Below the pieces are notes generated by a model. It worked only from the letters and a program-made list of their open reading frames with translations. It was not told the origin of the DNA and ran no database searches. A stretch of DNA of 64,000 bases from Romboutsia faecis (lineage in GTDB: Bacteria; Bacillota; Clostridia; Peptostreptococcales; Peptostreptococcaceae): the NCBI RefSeq assembly GCF_014323405.1, contig NZ_JACRWE010000001.1, positions 124,001 through 188,000 of the forward strand. The letters are read 5' to 3'. Shown one piece after another: positions 54,391-63,157 of this stretch. Each line of letters opens with the position of its first letter. The stretch's first letter is position 1. The position numbers were made by a program, and so were the translations under genes.

Positions 54391-55614
54391 TTATATATTA
54401 ACTTTAACTTCATTCATTAATTCTACTAATTTCTTAGCTGCTGTAAGTGCAAATTCTTCATCATTTATATGGTTATTCATTTCTATAATCTCTACATTAT
54501 CATTATCTATATTTTCTCTTAATGTATTAAATAGCATCTCATCTTCCTTTTCTCCATAAAAAGCTTCACCTTTAGCATCTATCATAGACACACCTTTTAA
54601 AGGTAACATTAATATAGTTGGAGATTGAGATTTATTTAACTTATCAGATATTATCTTACCTAACTCTTTATTTTCTTCAACCGTTGTTCTCATTAAAGTA
54701 GTACTTGGATTATGTTTATAAAAATTTCTATCTTTAAATTTACTTGGTACAGAATCTATTGGTCCAAAATTAACCATATCCAAAGCTCCTACTGAAACAA
54801 CTTGAGGTACATTACATTTTCCAGCAGCTTCTAGTCTATGTTCTCCTGCACTTAATATTCCTCCTACAAGCTCATCACACCATTCTGTTGTTGTTAAATC
54901 TAAAACGCCTTTAAAAAATCCTGATTCAACTAAGCTTTCCATTGTTTTCCCACCAGTTCCAGTTGCATGAAACACTAATACTTCATATCCCTTATTTTCT
55001 AGATACTCTCTTGCTTTATCAACACATGGTGTAGTTACACCAAACATAGTTGCTGCTATTAATGGTTTATTTATTTTTTCTTCCACACTTTCAAATTTAA
55101 CCATTCCACAAATTGCAAATGCTGCATTTGTAAATATTTTTTTCGATATTAAATTTAATCCTGCAACGTCTACTATTGATGGGTACATTATTATATCACT
55201 AGTCCCTACATATTTAGAATTATCTCCTGATGCAACTGTTGATACTATTATCTTAGGTACACCTATTGGTAATTCTCTCATCGCTGGTGCAATTAATGAT
55301 GTTCCACCACTTCCACCACAGGATATTATTCCATCAAACTTATCTTTAGAATATAATTTCGGTATTATTTTTTTCATACCTTTACATAATACCTCTGTTG
55401 CCAATGCACGATCTTTCTTAGCTGCAATTTCCTTGATATCATATCCAACTTCTTTTGCTACCTCTTCATTAGACACATCTACTTCAAACTCTGGTTCAAA
55501 TACTCCACTATGTATTGTTAATGTTTTAAGTCCTAAATCTTCTATTATATTCTTTATAAATAAATACTCTTTTCCCTTTGAATCAAAAGTTCCTGCTATA
55601 GCTATTGTCTTCAA
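54391..55614 (-). CDS. Tm-1-like (UPF0261) ATP-binding protein
   Basis: The 407-aa protein matches PF06792: IAIAGTFDSKGKEYLFI, GGSGGTSLIAPAMRELPIG, GDNSKYVGTSDIIMYPSIVD, IAATMFGVTTPCVDKAREYL, HATGTGGKTMESLV, LDLTTTEWCDELVGG and LPLKGVSMIDAKGEAFYGE. In plants the same domain is fused N-terminally to the TIM barrel seen in the next gene (tomato Tm-1). The bacterial function is unknown; ATP binding is inferred from the family. The start is TTG 55614 with AAGGAGG 6 nt upstream. Confidence 0.92.
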   Translation of the reverse strand: MKTIAIAGTFDSKGKEYLFIKNIIEDLGLKTLTIHSGVFEPEFEVDVSNEEVAKEVGYDIKEIAAKKDRALATEVLCKGMKKIIPKLYSKDKFDGIISCGGSGGTSLIAPAMRELPIGVPKIIVSTVASGDNSKYVGTSDIIMYPSIVDVAGLNLISKKIFTNAAFAICGMVKFESVEEKINKPLIAATMFGVTTPCVDKAREYLENKGYEVLVFHATGTGGKTMESLVESGFFKGVLDLTTTEWCDELVGGILSAGEHRLEAAGKCNVPQVVSVGALDMVNFGPIDSVPSKFKDRNFYKHNPSTTLMRTTVEENKELGKIISDKLNKSQSPTILMLPLKGVSMIDAKGEAFYGEKEDEMLFNTLRENIDNDNVEIIEMNNHINDEEFALTAAKKLVELMNEVKVNI

Positions 55615-55714
55615 TGTATAACCTCCTTATAGATTATCAAAGCATTAAGAAAACGATATCTTTCTTTAAGATTATAGTAGTAGTTTTGATTATAAAAGTA
55701 TATGTAAATTTGTA

Positions 55715-56920
55715 TTATATAGTTGTATTTTTGTCTTCTTCTATATATTGTTTTGGTGAGATTCCAACTTGATTTTTAAATGCTTTACTAAAGTGTGAGT
55801 AGTCTTTATATCCTACAAGATTTGCAACTTCTTTTAGTTGAATATTTTCTTTCTTAAGTATTTCTAATGCTTTATTTATTCTATATCTTGATAAGTACTT
55901 TGGAAAACTGCAACCAACTTCTTTATTAAATAATTTACTTAGATGCGATCTTGAAATATGTGCTACTTTACATAAATCTGAAAAAGTTATATCTTCCATA
56001 TAGCTTGATGATATATATTCCTTTATAAATTCCACATAGTCAAAATGGTTACTTACGCCTTCCATCATTTTATTTAAAAGATCATCATTTTCTAATCTTG
56101 AAGTTATTTTAAACTCCCTTGTTTTATTTGCTATAAATTCTTCTGCCGGTATCCTTTCAAAAGATGATCCTCCAAAATAACCCATTGCATTAGTATTATC
56201 ATATATATACTTTACATCTACTGATGAATTTACTGGTCCTCCATATATGACCTTAATTGTATCTTTTTTTATTAAATCACATGAATCAAAAATTTCATTT
56301 GATAGCTTTACACTGTTTTCAAGTGAAAGTATCTTTTTAGCTCCTAATATACCTCCTTTTGTAAATCCAAGGTGAGCACATATTACATCAGCTCCAGCTT
56401 CTACCATTAATTTTGCTTGATATTTATTAAATACAAATGCTATTGTAAATATATTTTTCCTATTTGCTACCTTTATTGCTTCTACTTCCTTTTCATATGA
56501 TATACCATTTTCTTCTAACGCCTCTCTAAATACTCCATCTATCATACCAATAGATGGATAATTTATTATTCCTGAAAAACCCATATTATATATTTTTTCT
56601 ATGTATTCATCTAAACATATACTTGGATCTGTTGCACATAAACCAAATACTACTGGAGTTTGATTTACTACTGTAAGTATTTCTTTTGAGCCAAACTCCA
56701 TAACTAAATCATTTGCATTATAAAATGGTAACATTCCAGCTAAGGAACTAACCCCCATTTGTCTAAACTTTCCGGAGTTTAAAGCTAATATTAGGTCTGC
56801 CCCTCCTCTTTCTGTAGACTTTGCTATTATTCCTGCTCCTAATGATACACCTATTATACTTCCATTAACTTTTATTTGTGTTTTTAATTTATCTATCACT
56901 TGCTCTCTAGTAAAAAACAA
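55715..56920 (-). CDS. Regulator fusing a PEP-hydrolase-like TIM barrel to an AraC HTH
   Basis: The 401-aa protein has the same TIM barrel as the enzyme at 53542 (about 1-275: LGAGIIAKSTERGG, ADLILALNSGKFRQM, SSLAGMLPFYNANDLV, VVFGLCATDPS, GIINYPSIGMIDG, AGADVICAHLGFTKGGILGA, GYFGGSSFERIP). An AraC/XylS double HTH follows (about 290-395: FSDLCKVAHISRSHLSKLFN, KALEILKKENIQLKEVANLV, GYKDYSHFSKAFKNQVGISP). The barrel probably serves as ligand sensor for the substrate of the two enzymes downstream on the same strand. It starts at TTG 56920, with AAGGGGAT upstream. The gap of 100 bp to the Tm-1-like gene may hold the regulated promoter. Confidence 0.92.
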   Translation of the reverse strand: MFFTREQVIDKLKTQIKVNGSIIGVSLGAGIIAKSTERGGADLILALNSGKFRQMGVSSLAGMLPFYNANDLVMEFGSKEILTVVNQTPVVFGLCATDPSICLDEYIEKIYNMGFSGIINYPSIGMIDGVFREALEENGISYEKEVEAIKVANRKNIFTIAFVFNKYQAKLMVEAGADVICAHLGFTKGGILGAKKILSLENSVKLSNEIFDSCDLIKKDTIKVIYGGPVNSSVDVKYIYDNTNAMGYFGGSSFERIPAEEFIANKTREFKITSRLENDDLLNKMMEGVSNHFDYVEFIKEYISSSYMEDITFSDLCKVAHISRSHLSKLFNKEVGCSFPKYLSRYRINKALEILKKENIQLKEVANLVGYKDYSHFSKAFKNQVGISPKQYIEEDKNTTI

Positions 56921-57077
56921 TTTATTATCCCCTTCTTAATTATAATTATATATTTAGTCTCTTAATATATTTTAGCTTATAACTATAATATAACTTCTTG
57001 AAAACTTTTATTTTAACTATTTATTTTTAGTTTAGATTTTTACATTGTTGACCATATTTACTAATAGAGGTGATATT

Positions 57078-57167
57078 ATGACAGACCTTCTTAATATTAT
57101 AATCACTTGGTTAGCAGGCTTAAGTGCAATAGGTATAATTTTAACAAGCGTAGGTTTCTTTAGATAG
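57078..57167 (+). CDS. 29-aa hydrophobic peptide, candidate type I toxin
   Basis: The ORF reads MTDLLNIIITWLAGLSAIGI and continues ILTSVGFFR. It has one membrane helix over nearly its full length, an acidic residue at position 3 and a terminal Arg. GAGGTG lies 6 nt before ATG, and the stop codon merges into a strong terminator (57166-57203). This build is that of small membrane toxins of type I toxin-antitoxin pairs, or a stand-alone small membrane protein. No antisense RNA promoter could be established. Confidence 0.6.
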   Translation: MTDLLNIIITWLAGLSAIGIILTSVGFFR

Positions 57168-57203
57168 TGCTTGGAATTAAGTTCCAAGCACTAATCTTTT
57201 TAT
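57166..57203 (+). terminator. Terminator after the 29-aa gene
   Basis: AGTGCTTGGAA (57166-57176) and TTCCAAGCACT (57182-57192) pair perfectly. TCTTTTTA follows. Confidence 0.88.
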
Positions 57204-57257
57204 ACATAAAATCATCAAAGCTATCCACAACGTACCCTCAAATCAAATTGACAGCAT

Positions 57258-57296
57258 AAAAAAAGATGTAGTAAATAAAATTTTACTACATCTTTT
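57258..57296 (-). terminator. Terminator of mscL
   Basis: AAAAGATGTAGTAAA and TTTTACTACATCTTTT pair; on the minus strand a T7 run follows. Confidence 0.85.
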
Positions 57297-57316
57297 CCTA
57301 ATTTTTATCATCACAT

Positions 57317-57718
57317 TTATCTTTTCATATTATCCTTAAGCAAATCACGTATTTCTTCCAACAATGCTACATCTTCCGATTTTGGATGTTCACTCTTTAA
57401 ACTTATAGCCTGTCCATTTCTAAGTTTATTTACCATTTTTACAAATAAAAATAATATAACTGTTACTAGCACTAAATTAATTAAATTATTAATGAAACTG
57501 CCTATGGCAATGGATCCACCATTACCTCCAATTGGTATTCTAAAATTTTTATAGTCATCAAAATTTATAAACATACTAAGCACAGGCATAATTAAGTCCG
57601 AAACTATGGATGAAACAACTTTTGAAAAAGTGTTTCCTATAATAACACCCATTGCTAAATCAATAACCTTACCCTTCATAGCAAAATTCTTAAACTCTTT
57701 CCAAAATTTATTCACCAC
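57317..57718 (-). CDS. mscL: Large-conductance mechanosensitive channel
   Basis: The 133-aa protein is a typical MscL: KEFKNFAMKGKVIDLAMGVIIGNTF (N-terminal helix and TM1 with the GNAF-like pore region), DLIMPVLSM, the periplasmic-side loop with FINFDDYKNFRIP, TM2 (FINNLINLVLVTVILFLFVK) and the C-terminal helix EDVALLEEIRDLLK. It opens on membrane tension during hypo-osmotic shock. It starts at GTG 57718 or the adjacent GTG, after GGAGG. Confidence 0.97.
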   Translation of the reverse strand: MVNKFWKEFKNFAMKGKVIDLAMGVIIGNTFSKVVSSIVSDLIMPVLSMFINFDDYKNFRIPIGGNGGSIAIGSFINNLINLVLVTVILFLFVKMVNKLRNGQAISLKSEHPKSEDVALLEEIRDLLKDNMKR

Positions 57719-57744
57719 TTAAACCTCCAATGTAAGCTTTTATA

Positions 57745-58578
57745 TCATTTATCATCAACAAACTTCCCTTCATCAGGTTTTGCAATTTCATCAAAATTCT
57801 CAAGTAGTTTATCTAAATGTTCTTTTAAATCTTCTCCTTCTAGTGGCTTTCCATGACCAGGTATAGCAATCTTTGGTTTTAGTTGAACTATTTTTTCAAC
57901 TGATTTCTTTGCTAAATCCCAATCAGTAGTCAGGTACTTAGGAGGCCCACTTATTTTAAGTTTTTGTATTAATACAGAGAAAAATGATTCTTGTTTTATA
58001 GTACAAAAAGCATCTGCTGCTATAAGAATTTTACCTACCTCTTTGAATAATGAAATATGACCTTCGCAGTGCCCTGGTGTATGTATATATTTCCACCCTG
58101 GCATATGTGGTATAGTTCCATCTTTAGGAAGAGGTTTTACTGCATCTCCTAAGTCTATACTTGTATGAGGAAATGTTATCGACATTTTAGCAACTAAACC
58201 TTCATCTACTTGAGGATCAGCTAAAGGATAATCCTTTTTACCTGTTACATAAGGTAATTCCAACTCATGTATATATACAGGAACATCCCAATATTCTAAT
58301 AATTTCTTAACTGCACCTATATGATCAAAATGACCATGTGTCAATATTATTGCTTCTGGTCTAGTTTCTTCACCAAACTTTTCTTTTGCACATTTAATTA
58401 TAAACTCATCTGAACTTTCTAGACCTGTATCAACAAGCACCCATTTATTTTCATCACCATCTAAGTTGCTAACTATACAAGCATTTACTATTCTAAACTC
58501 TAATACTAATACATCTGGTGTGACTTGAGTGTATGAATCTGCCAAATGTGATATGGCTTCTAACAACTTGTTTCCCAT
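57745..58578 (-). CDS. Metallo-beta-lactamase-fold hydrolase
   Basis: The 277-aa protein shows the MBL metal motifs: VLVDTGLES, ILTHGHFDHIGAV (HxHxDH), YIHTPGHCEGHISLF and IPGHGKPL. It fits the glyoxalase II-like/hydrolase branch, and the substrate is unknown. ATG 58578 is preferred: AGGAGG stands 7 nt upstream, while the ATG at 58617 has none. It ends 27 bp ahead of mscL on the same strand. Confidence 0.9.
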   Translation of the reverse strand: MGNKLLEAISHLADSYTQVTPDVLVLEFRIVNACIVSNLDGDENKWVLVDTGLESSDEFIIKCAKEKFGEETRPEAIILTHGHFDHIGAVKKLLEYWDVPVYIHELELPYVTGKKDYPLADPQVDEGLVAKMSITFPHTSIDLGDAVKPLPKDGTIPHMPGWKYIHTPGHCEGHISLFKEVGKILIAADAFCTIKQESFFSVLIQKLKISGPPKYLTTDWDLAKKSVEKIVQLKPKIAIPGHGKPLEGEDLKEHLDKLLENFDEIAKPDEGKFVDDK

Positions 58579-58698
58579 TGAGCTTCCTCCTGTATTTTTT
58601 TTATCTTTCTCTGACATAAATTTTCATTTTAAATAATCAATTATTATTTTTAGCAGTATTTATTTAATTATTTATAAATTCTTATCTTTAATATTCAT

Positions 58699-58746
58699 TA
58701 AAAAACTCTATCCTAGCTTTTAGAAAAATAGCTAAAATAGAGTTTT
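58699..58746 (-). terminator. Terminator of the 44-aa gene
   Basis: AAAACTCTATCCTAGCTTTTAG and its partner CTATTTTAGCTATTTTT-side arm pair over about 20 bp, and TTTTTTAA follows on the minus strand. Confidence 0.75.
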
Positions 58747-58846
58747 CCATTTTATAATAATTTTATTTAATTTTAAGCTTTTAGTTAAAAATATCATAAT
58801 AACTTAATTAGTGGTCTTGACTACAATTAATATAACTTTAGCAAAC

Positions 58847-58981
58847 TTATACATCCTTAGTAAAATCTTTGATCCACTCTTTTATAGACCTATTCATCTC
58901 CAAAGAAAAATCAGCACTAGTCTTTTTTTTATACATCAATTCACCAAAGTTCTCTGCATTAAAAGCATTGGATTTAGGCAT
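58847..58981 (-). CDS. Small protein of unknown function (44 aa)
   Basis: The ORF reads MPKSNAFNAENFGELMYKKK then TSADFSLEMNRSIKEWIKDF and TKDV. It is soluble, without Cys, and probably has a C-terminal amphipathic helix (EMNRSIKEWIKDF). The nearest ribosome-like site GAAGG is rather far (13 nt) from the ATG. A dedicated terminator downstream supports it as a real transcription unit. No family is recognised. Confidence 0.5.
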   Translation of the reverse strand: MPKSNAFNAENFGELMYKKKTSADFSLEMNRSIKEWIKDFTKDV

Positions 58982-59064
58982 ACTTTTTTATTTACCTTCA
59001 AAATAATTGTCAGTTACTATATATTATATACATAAATTATAACATAAAACATAACTACTCTTTT

Positions 59065-60207
59065 TTATCTAAAAAACCTAAACACAAAAGGTCTCTTCAA
59101 ATCCACAGCTTTCTTAGGGCACAACTCATGACAACAAAAACATCTTATACAATAATCTAAATCAATAATAGGTCCCTTATTCTCCATGTTAATCGCCTTA
59201 GGAGGGCAAACCCTACTACATTCACCACACTTAATACATTCTTTATAGTTAATAACTGGCTTTCCTGCTAGCTTTTTGTTCACAAAAATCTCAACACTCT
59301 CAGGTACAATCCCTCTTAAAAAGCTTATACTCCTATTTGAAGGTATCTTAAAATCTTTAATTACCTTATCTTCTACCTTTTCACCTAGTACACATACATC
59401 AGAAAAATCCTTTTCTATAAATTCTCTTTCTACACATCTTTGAACAGTTGGTACTTTATTAGGATCTAAATTTATAATATTACAAGCTACAATGTCTATA
59501 GCATAAGGGCTTTCAGAACCTAGTAATACACCTATCTTTCTAGGAACACCTGCTGTTGGTCCTTCTCCTTCCATTCCTATTACACCGTCCATTATTGTAA
59601 GACTAGGTGATACATAAGAACAAATATCAACTAAAGCTTCTGTAAAGTCATCTACCTTAGGCATCTTAAAATGATACTCTGCCTTAGAAACTCCAGGTAT
59701 AACCCCAAATAAATTTTTAACTCCACCTGTAAAAGTTGCCATAGCATGAGTTTTTAATTTACATATGTTTATAACATGATCTACATTAACAATTGGTTTT
59801 ATAACAGTCATGTACTTAAGTATTTTTCCATTTGGATTTTCTACTTTTACTTCAGATGTATCATAATTTAACTCTATTCCAAGTTCTTCACATACTTCTT
59901 CTATTCCGCATGTTTTATATACACCTTTTAAAGATGATTTTGTGTATGGTCCACCTGGACTATCACCTACTATTACCTTACACCCTAGTTCTAAAAGCTT
60001 CTCTGCAATTACTTTTAACACAATTGGATGAGTAGTTGCTACTTCATCTGGCTTTTTCTTAATAACTAAGTTTAGTTTTATAAATACTTTACTATCTCTT
60101 TTTATATATTTCTCAAGTCCACCTAAGTCATTTATTAACTTCTCAACTTGTGATTTTACCTCTTCATACTTATAGCTGTTACAACTTCTAAGTGAAACAT
60201 TTTTCAT
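59065..60207 (-). CDS. DUF362 protein with two-cluster ferredoxin domain
   Basis: The 380-aa protein has a DUF362 domain (about 1-290: VFIKLNLVIKKKPDEVATTH, VIVGDSPGGPYTKSSLKGVY, ICKLKTHAMATFTGGVKNLFG, IMDGVIGMEGEGPTAG). A 2[4Fe-4S] ferredoxin follows (about 320-370) with CIKCGECSRVCPPKAI and CIRCFCCHELCPKKAV, eight cysteines in all. DUF362 proteins are thought to act in redox or cofactor reactions in anaerobes; the substrate is unknown. AAGGAG precedes the ATG. Confidence 0.92.
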   Translation of the reverse strand: MKNVSLRSCNSYKYEEVKSQVEKLINDLGGLEKYIKRDSKVFIKLNLVIKKKPDEVATTHPIVLKVIAEKLLELGCKVIVGDSPGGPYTKSSLKGVYKTCGIEEVCEELGIELNYDTSEVKVENPNGKILKYMTVIKPIVNVDHVINICKLKTHAMATFTGGVKNLFGVIPGVSKAEYHFKMPKVDDFTEALVDICSYVSPSLTIMDGVIGMEGEGPTAGVPRKIGVLLGSESPYAIDIVACNIINLDPNKVPTVQRCVEREFIEKDFSDVCVLGEKVEDKVIKDFKIPSNRSISFLRGIVPESVEIFVNKKLAGKPVINYKECIKCGECSRVCPPKAINMENKGPIIDLDYCIRCFCCHELCPKKAVDLKRPFVFRFFR

Positions 60208-60687
60208 ATTAAAATCTCCTTTTATAATAATAAAATAGCATTATCCCTATACCATTTATATCCAAATAGTTTAATTAATTATATCATTTGTTTTTTCTTT
60301 TTTATACTTTAAGAGCGTGTCTATAATGACTTATTAAATTGTTGAAAGTTTATATTACTTAAATATTTTGCTGTTAATTATGACAATATAATTTTTTTAT
60401 ATCAGATATAAGTTATGATAAATCAACAAGAACTATCTCTTTTAAAACAGAGGATAAAGGATCCATAGAGCTAAATACAGGACTTTTTTATTCAATACAT
60501 GCAATTTAAAGTAAATGATAGTGAGCTCTTTAATTTTTATACTTATAATGCATAAAATATATAAAGCTAGTCTAATTTGACTAGCTTTAACTTTGATTAA
60601 TTTTTATGATTTTAATTTTTTATTATTTAAGTACATAAATTTAAATATAAATATTCTATGACCATCCATACTGTAGACTATATTTAC
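60208..60687. other. Intergenic region with a coding remnant and a hairpin
   Basis: A plus-strand frame at 60408-60509 reads ISYDKSTRTISFKTEDKGSI and ends SIHAI-stop; it has no start and looks like the tail of a decayed beta-rich protein. AAAGCTAGTC / GACTAGCTTT (60563-60588) forms a terminator-like hairpin. No intact gene is seen. Confidence 0.45.
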
Positions 60688-61824
60688 TTAAAATAATAGT
60701 AAATATATTATTGGTACAAAAACTCCTAGTCCTAATATGTTGTATAAAGTAAATTTACTTAGATACCTATCATTATTATCTTTAAATTCGCTAGTATAAA
60801 TTTTATAAGAAATAACACTTGCAAGTGAAGCTATTAAAGTACCCATACCTCCTATGTTAACTCCTAATAATAATTCTTTAAAATGATTAGTAAAACCTGA
60901 TAAAAGCATAGTAGCTGGTACATTACTAATAATCTGACTAGCTAAGATGCTAGATATAAATGTAGATTTTTCACTATTTAATATATTCTCCATAAAGTTC
61001 CTAACTACATCCATTGTGGATATATTTCCTATAAATATAAAGAATCCTATAAATGTTAGTAATAAAGAATAATCAACTTCTTTAAATAATCTTTTATTTA
61101 ATATTAGCACAGTAACTATAGTTATCATAAAAGTAATCCTATAGTCTATAAGATGAAAAACTGATAATAATATAATGACAAATAGTAATGAGAATAAAAT
61201 TACATCTTTTTTATTTTCCATAATAACATCTGATAAATCTAGTTTTAACTTAATCTTCTTGCCCTTAATTATAAGTATAGATAAAAACACTATTGCTAAA
61301 ATAACTATTGGCGATGTTGCTTTTAAGAAGTCTATAGGGCTTAAATCATAATATGAATATATAAATAAATTCTGAGGATTACCCATTGGTGTAAAACTAC
61401 TTCCAAGATTTGCTGCAAGAGTTTGGAAAATAACTATTTTTAGTACATCAATATTTGCTTTTCTAGCTATAACTATACTAAGTGGTACAAATGTAATAAG
61501 CGCTACATCATTAGTTACTATCATTGATGCTATAAATGTAATAAAAACTAGTGCAAATGATATTGATGTATATGTATTACACTTTTTTAAAAGTCCAATA
61601 GCTATACTATCTAAAACCTTAAGCTCTTTAAAAGCTGCTACAACTATCATAAGATTAAATAATAATATTAATACTTTAAAATCTATATATGATAGCTTTG
61701 GAATAGAAGTAAATGAACTTGTTATTGCAAGTACAGTTGCTATAACTAGAACTATTTCTTTTTTTAGAAAATCCATAAATGAATTTTGCTTTTTTAATGT
61801 TTGTGTTTGAATATTTTGTGCCAT
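60688..61824 (-). CDS. SLC13/ArsB-superfamily anion permease
   Basis: The 378-aa membrane protein has about ten to eleven helices and family blocks LLFNLMIVVAAFKELKVLD, IASMIVTNDVALITFVPL, TLAANLGSSFTPMGNPQNLF, FIGFFIFIGNISTMD and SNVPATMLLSGF. These are typical of the ion transporter superfamily that includes SLC13, CitM and ArsB. The TND...NP(Q)N and SNVPAT segments are the paired substrate and Na+ loops. The anion cannot be named. ATG 61824 has GGAGAG upstream; the ATG at 61836 would sit before it. Confidence 0.88.
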   Translation of the reverse strand: MAQNIQTQTLKKQNSFMDFLKKEIVLVIATVLAITSSFTSIPKLSYIDFKVLILLFNLMIVVAAFKELKVLDSIAIGLLKKCNTYTSISFALVFITFIASMIVTNDVALITFVPLSIVIARKANIDVLKIVIFQTLAANLGSSFTPMGNPQNLFIYSYYDLSPIDFLKATSPIVILAIVFLSILIIKGKKIKLKLDLSDVIMENKKDVILFSLLFVIILLSVFHLIDYRITFMITIVTVLILNKRLFKEVDYSLLLTFIGFFIFIGNISTMDVVRNFMENILNSEKSTFISSILASQIISNVPATMLLSGFTNHFKELLLGVNIGGMGTLIASLASVISYKIYTSEFKDNNDRYLSKFTLYNILGLGVFVPIIYLLLF

Positions 61825-61946
61825 GTGTCTCTCCATATTGTTAATTTTAATATGAAGATTTTACACTATTACTTTATAAATTTCAAATAAAATAGTTTTT
61901 AATTTGATTAGGAAATATTCATACCATTAATTATTAACTAATTCTT

Positions 61947-62414
61947 ATGATAAAAAATTTTAATTTTGCACCCATGCCATACATAATATTTGGATACAAT
62001 AAGTTATCAGAATTACCTAAATTACTTACAAATTATAGTAATATATTACTAATAACAGGAGGACAATCCTTTAAAAATTCACATCATTACAAACCATTAC
62101 TAAATAACTTAAATGATAAAACGATCTACTCTGTACCTATCTTTGAAGAACCCTCACCAGACTTTATTGATGAAACTGTAAAAAATCATAGACAATGTAA
62201 TATTGATGCTGTTCTAGCAATAGGTGGAGGTAGTGTACTTGATAGTGATAAAGCTATTTCTGCTATGGTAACAGTACCAGATTCTGTTATGAATTACTTA
62301 GAATGCTTCGAAGTCAAAAGTCATCCAGGCACCAAAATACACTTTATAGCTATTTGTCTACTAATTGTTTTAATCATGTTGCTTTGTCCCATAAAGATTT
62401 ATATTGTATTTTGA
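61947..62414 (+). pseudogene. Truncated iron-containing alcohol dehydrogenase
   Basis: The frame starts like a Fe-ADH (PYIIFGYNKLSELPKLL, ILLITGGQSFKNS, IFEEPSPDFIDETVK, DAVLAIGGGSVLDSDKAISA, VKSHPGTKIHFIAI). It then departs from the family after about 130 residues and stops at 155, against a usual 380 or so. The GTGSE and metal-ligand regions are missing. Short out-of-frame pieces (NHVALSHKDLYCILKE) follow at about 62375. No ribosome site precedes ATG. It is a non-functional remnant. Confidence 0.85.
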
Positions 62415-62520
62415 AGGAAAGATTATGATTATAAAATTCTTCAAATGGGAATAAAAATATTATAATAAGTTCTTTTATTAATTATATTAAGAGCTAATAA
62501 AATATGAAGGTGTTGTAATT

Positions 62521-63042
62521 ATGAAAATATATACAAGAACAGGAGACAAAGGACAAACATCCTTATACGATGGTACTAGAGTTGATAAAGATGATATAAG
62601 GGTTGAATCTTATGGAACTCTTGATGAGCTAAATTCCTACATAGGACTTTGTACTCTTTATGCTGAAGGCGAAGATAAAAAAATATTAAAAGATTTACAG
62701 TTAAAACTATTTTCAGTTTCTGGAGAACTCGCTACTAAGGACGTATGTAAATATAAAAATACGGTAAATGAAGAAGATATAAGACACTTAGAAAATCTTA
62801 TTGATAATTATATTGAGAAGATAGATAAAATAGATGCTTTTATAATCCCTGGCTCTAGTTTAATTTCAGCAAATTTACATATTGCTAGAACTATATGTAG
62901 AAGATCCGAGAGAAGAATTTATACACTTAGTAGAGTTGAATCTGTAAATCCTCTTTTACTAAAATATATAAATAGATTATCTGATCTTCTTTACGCTATC
63001 GCTCGATATAATGAAAAAGATTTAATATACGTAAAGTTTTAG
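62521..63042 (+). CDS. PduO-type ATP:cob(I)alamin adenosyltransferase
   Basis: The 173-aa protein has the PduO signature TRTGDKGQTSLYDGTRVDKD at the N-terminus, SYGTLDELNSYIGL (about 35), FIIPGSSLISANLHIARTIC (about 115), RRSERRIYTL and INRLSDLLYAIARY. It transfers the adenosyl group of ATP to reduced corrinoids to make coenzyme B12. AAGGTG lies upstream of ATG. It has its own terminator; no B12-dependent enzyme gene lies in the window. Confidence 0.95.
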   Translation: MKIYTRTGDKGQTSLYDGTRVDKDDIRVESYGTLDELNSYIGLCTLYAEGEDKKILKDLQLKLFSVSGELATKDVCKYKNTVNEEDIRHLENLIDNYIEKIDKIDAFIIPGSSLISANLHIARTICRRSERRIYTLSRVESVNPLLLKYINRLSDLLYAIARYNEKDLIYVKF

Positions 63043-63064
63043 ATAATCTATAACCTTTTAACAT

Positions 63065-63106
63065 ATAAAAATAGTGATAAAACACATAATCTATCACTAT
63101 TTTTAT
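63065..63106 (+). terminator. Terminator after the adenosyltransferase gene
   Basis: ATAAAAATAGTGATA and TATCACTATTTTTAT pair perfectly around a 12-nt loop, with T-rich flanks on both strands. Confidence 0.88.
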
Positions 63107-63157
63107 AATTTCATAAAACTATATTATATTTTATACATAATTTATAATGATTAATTT

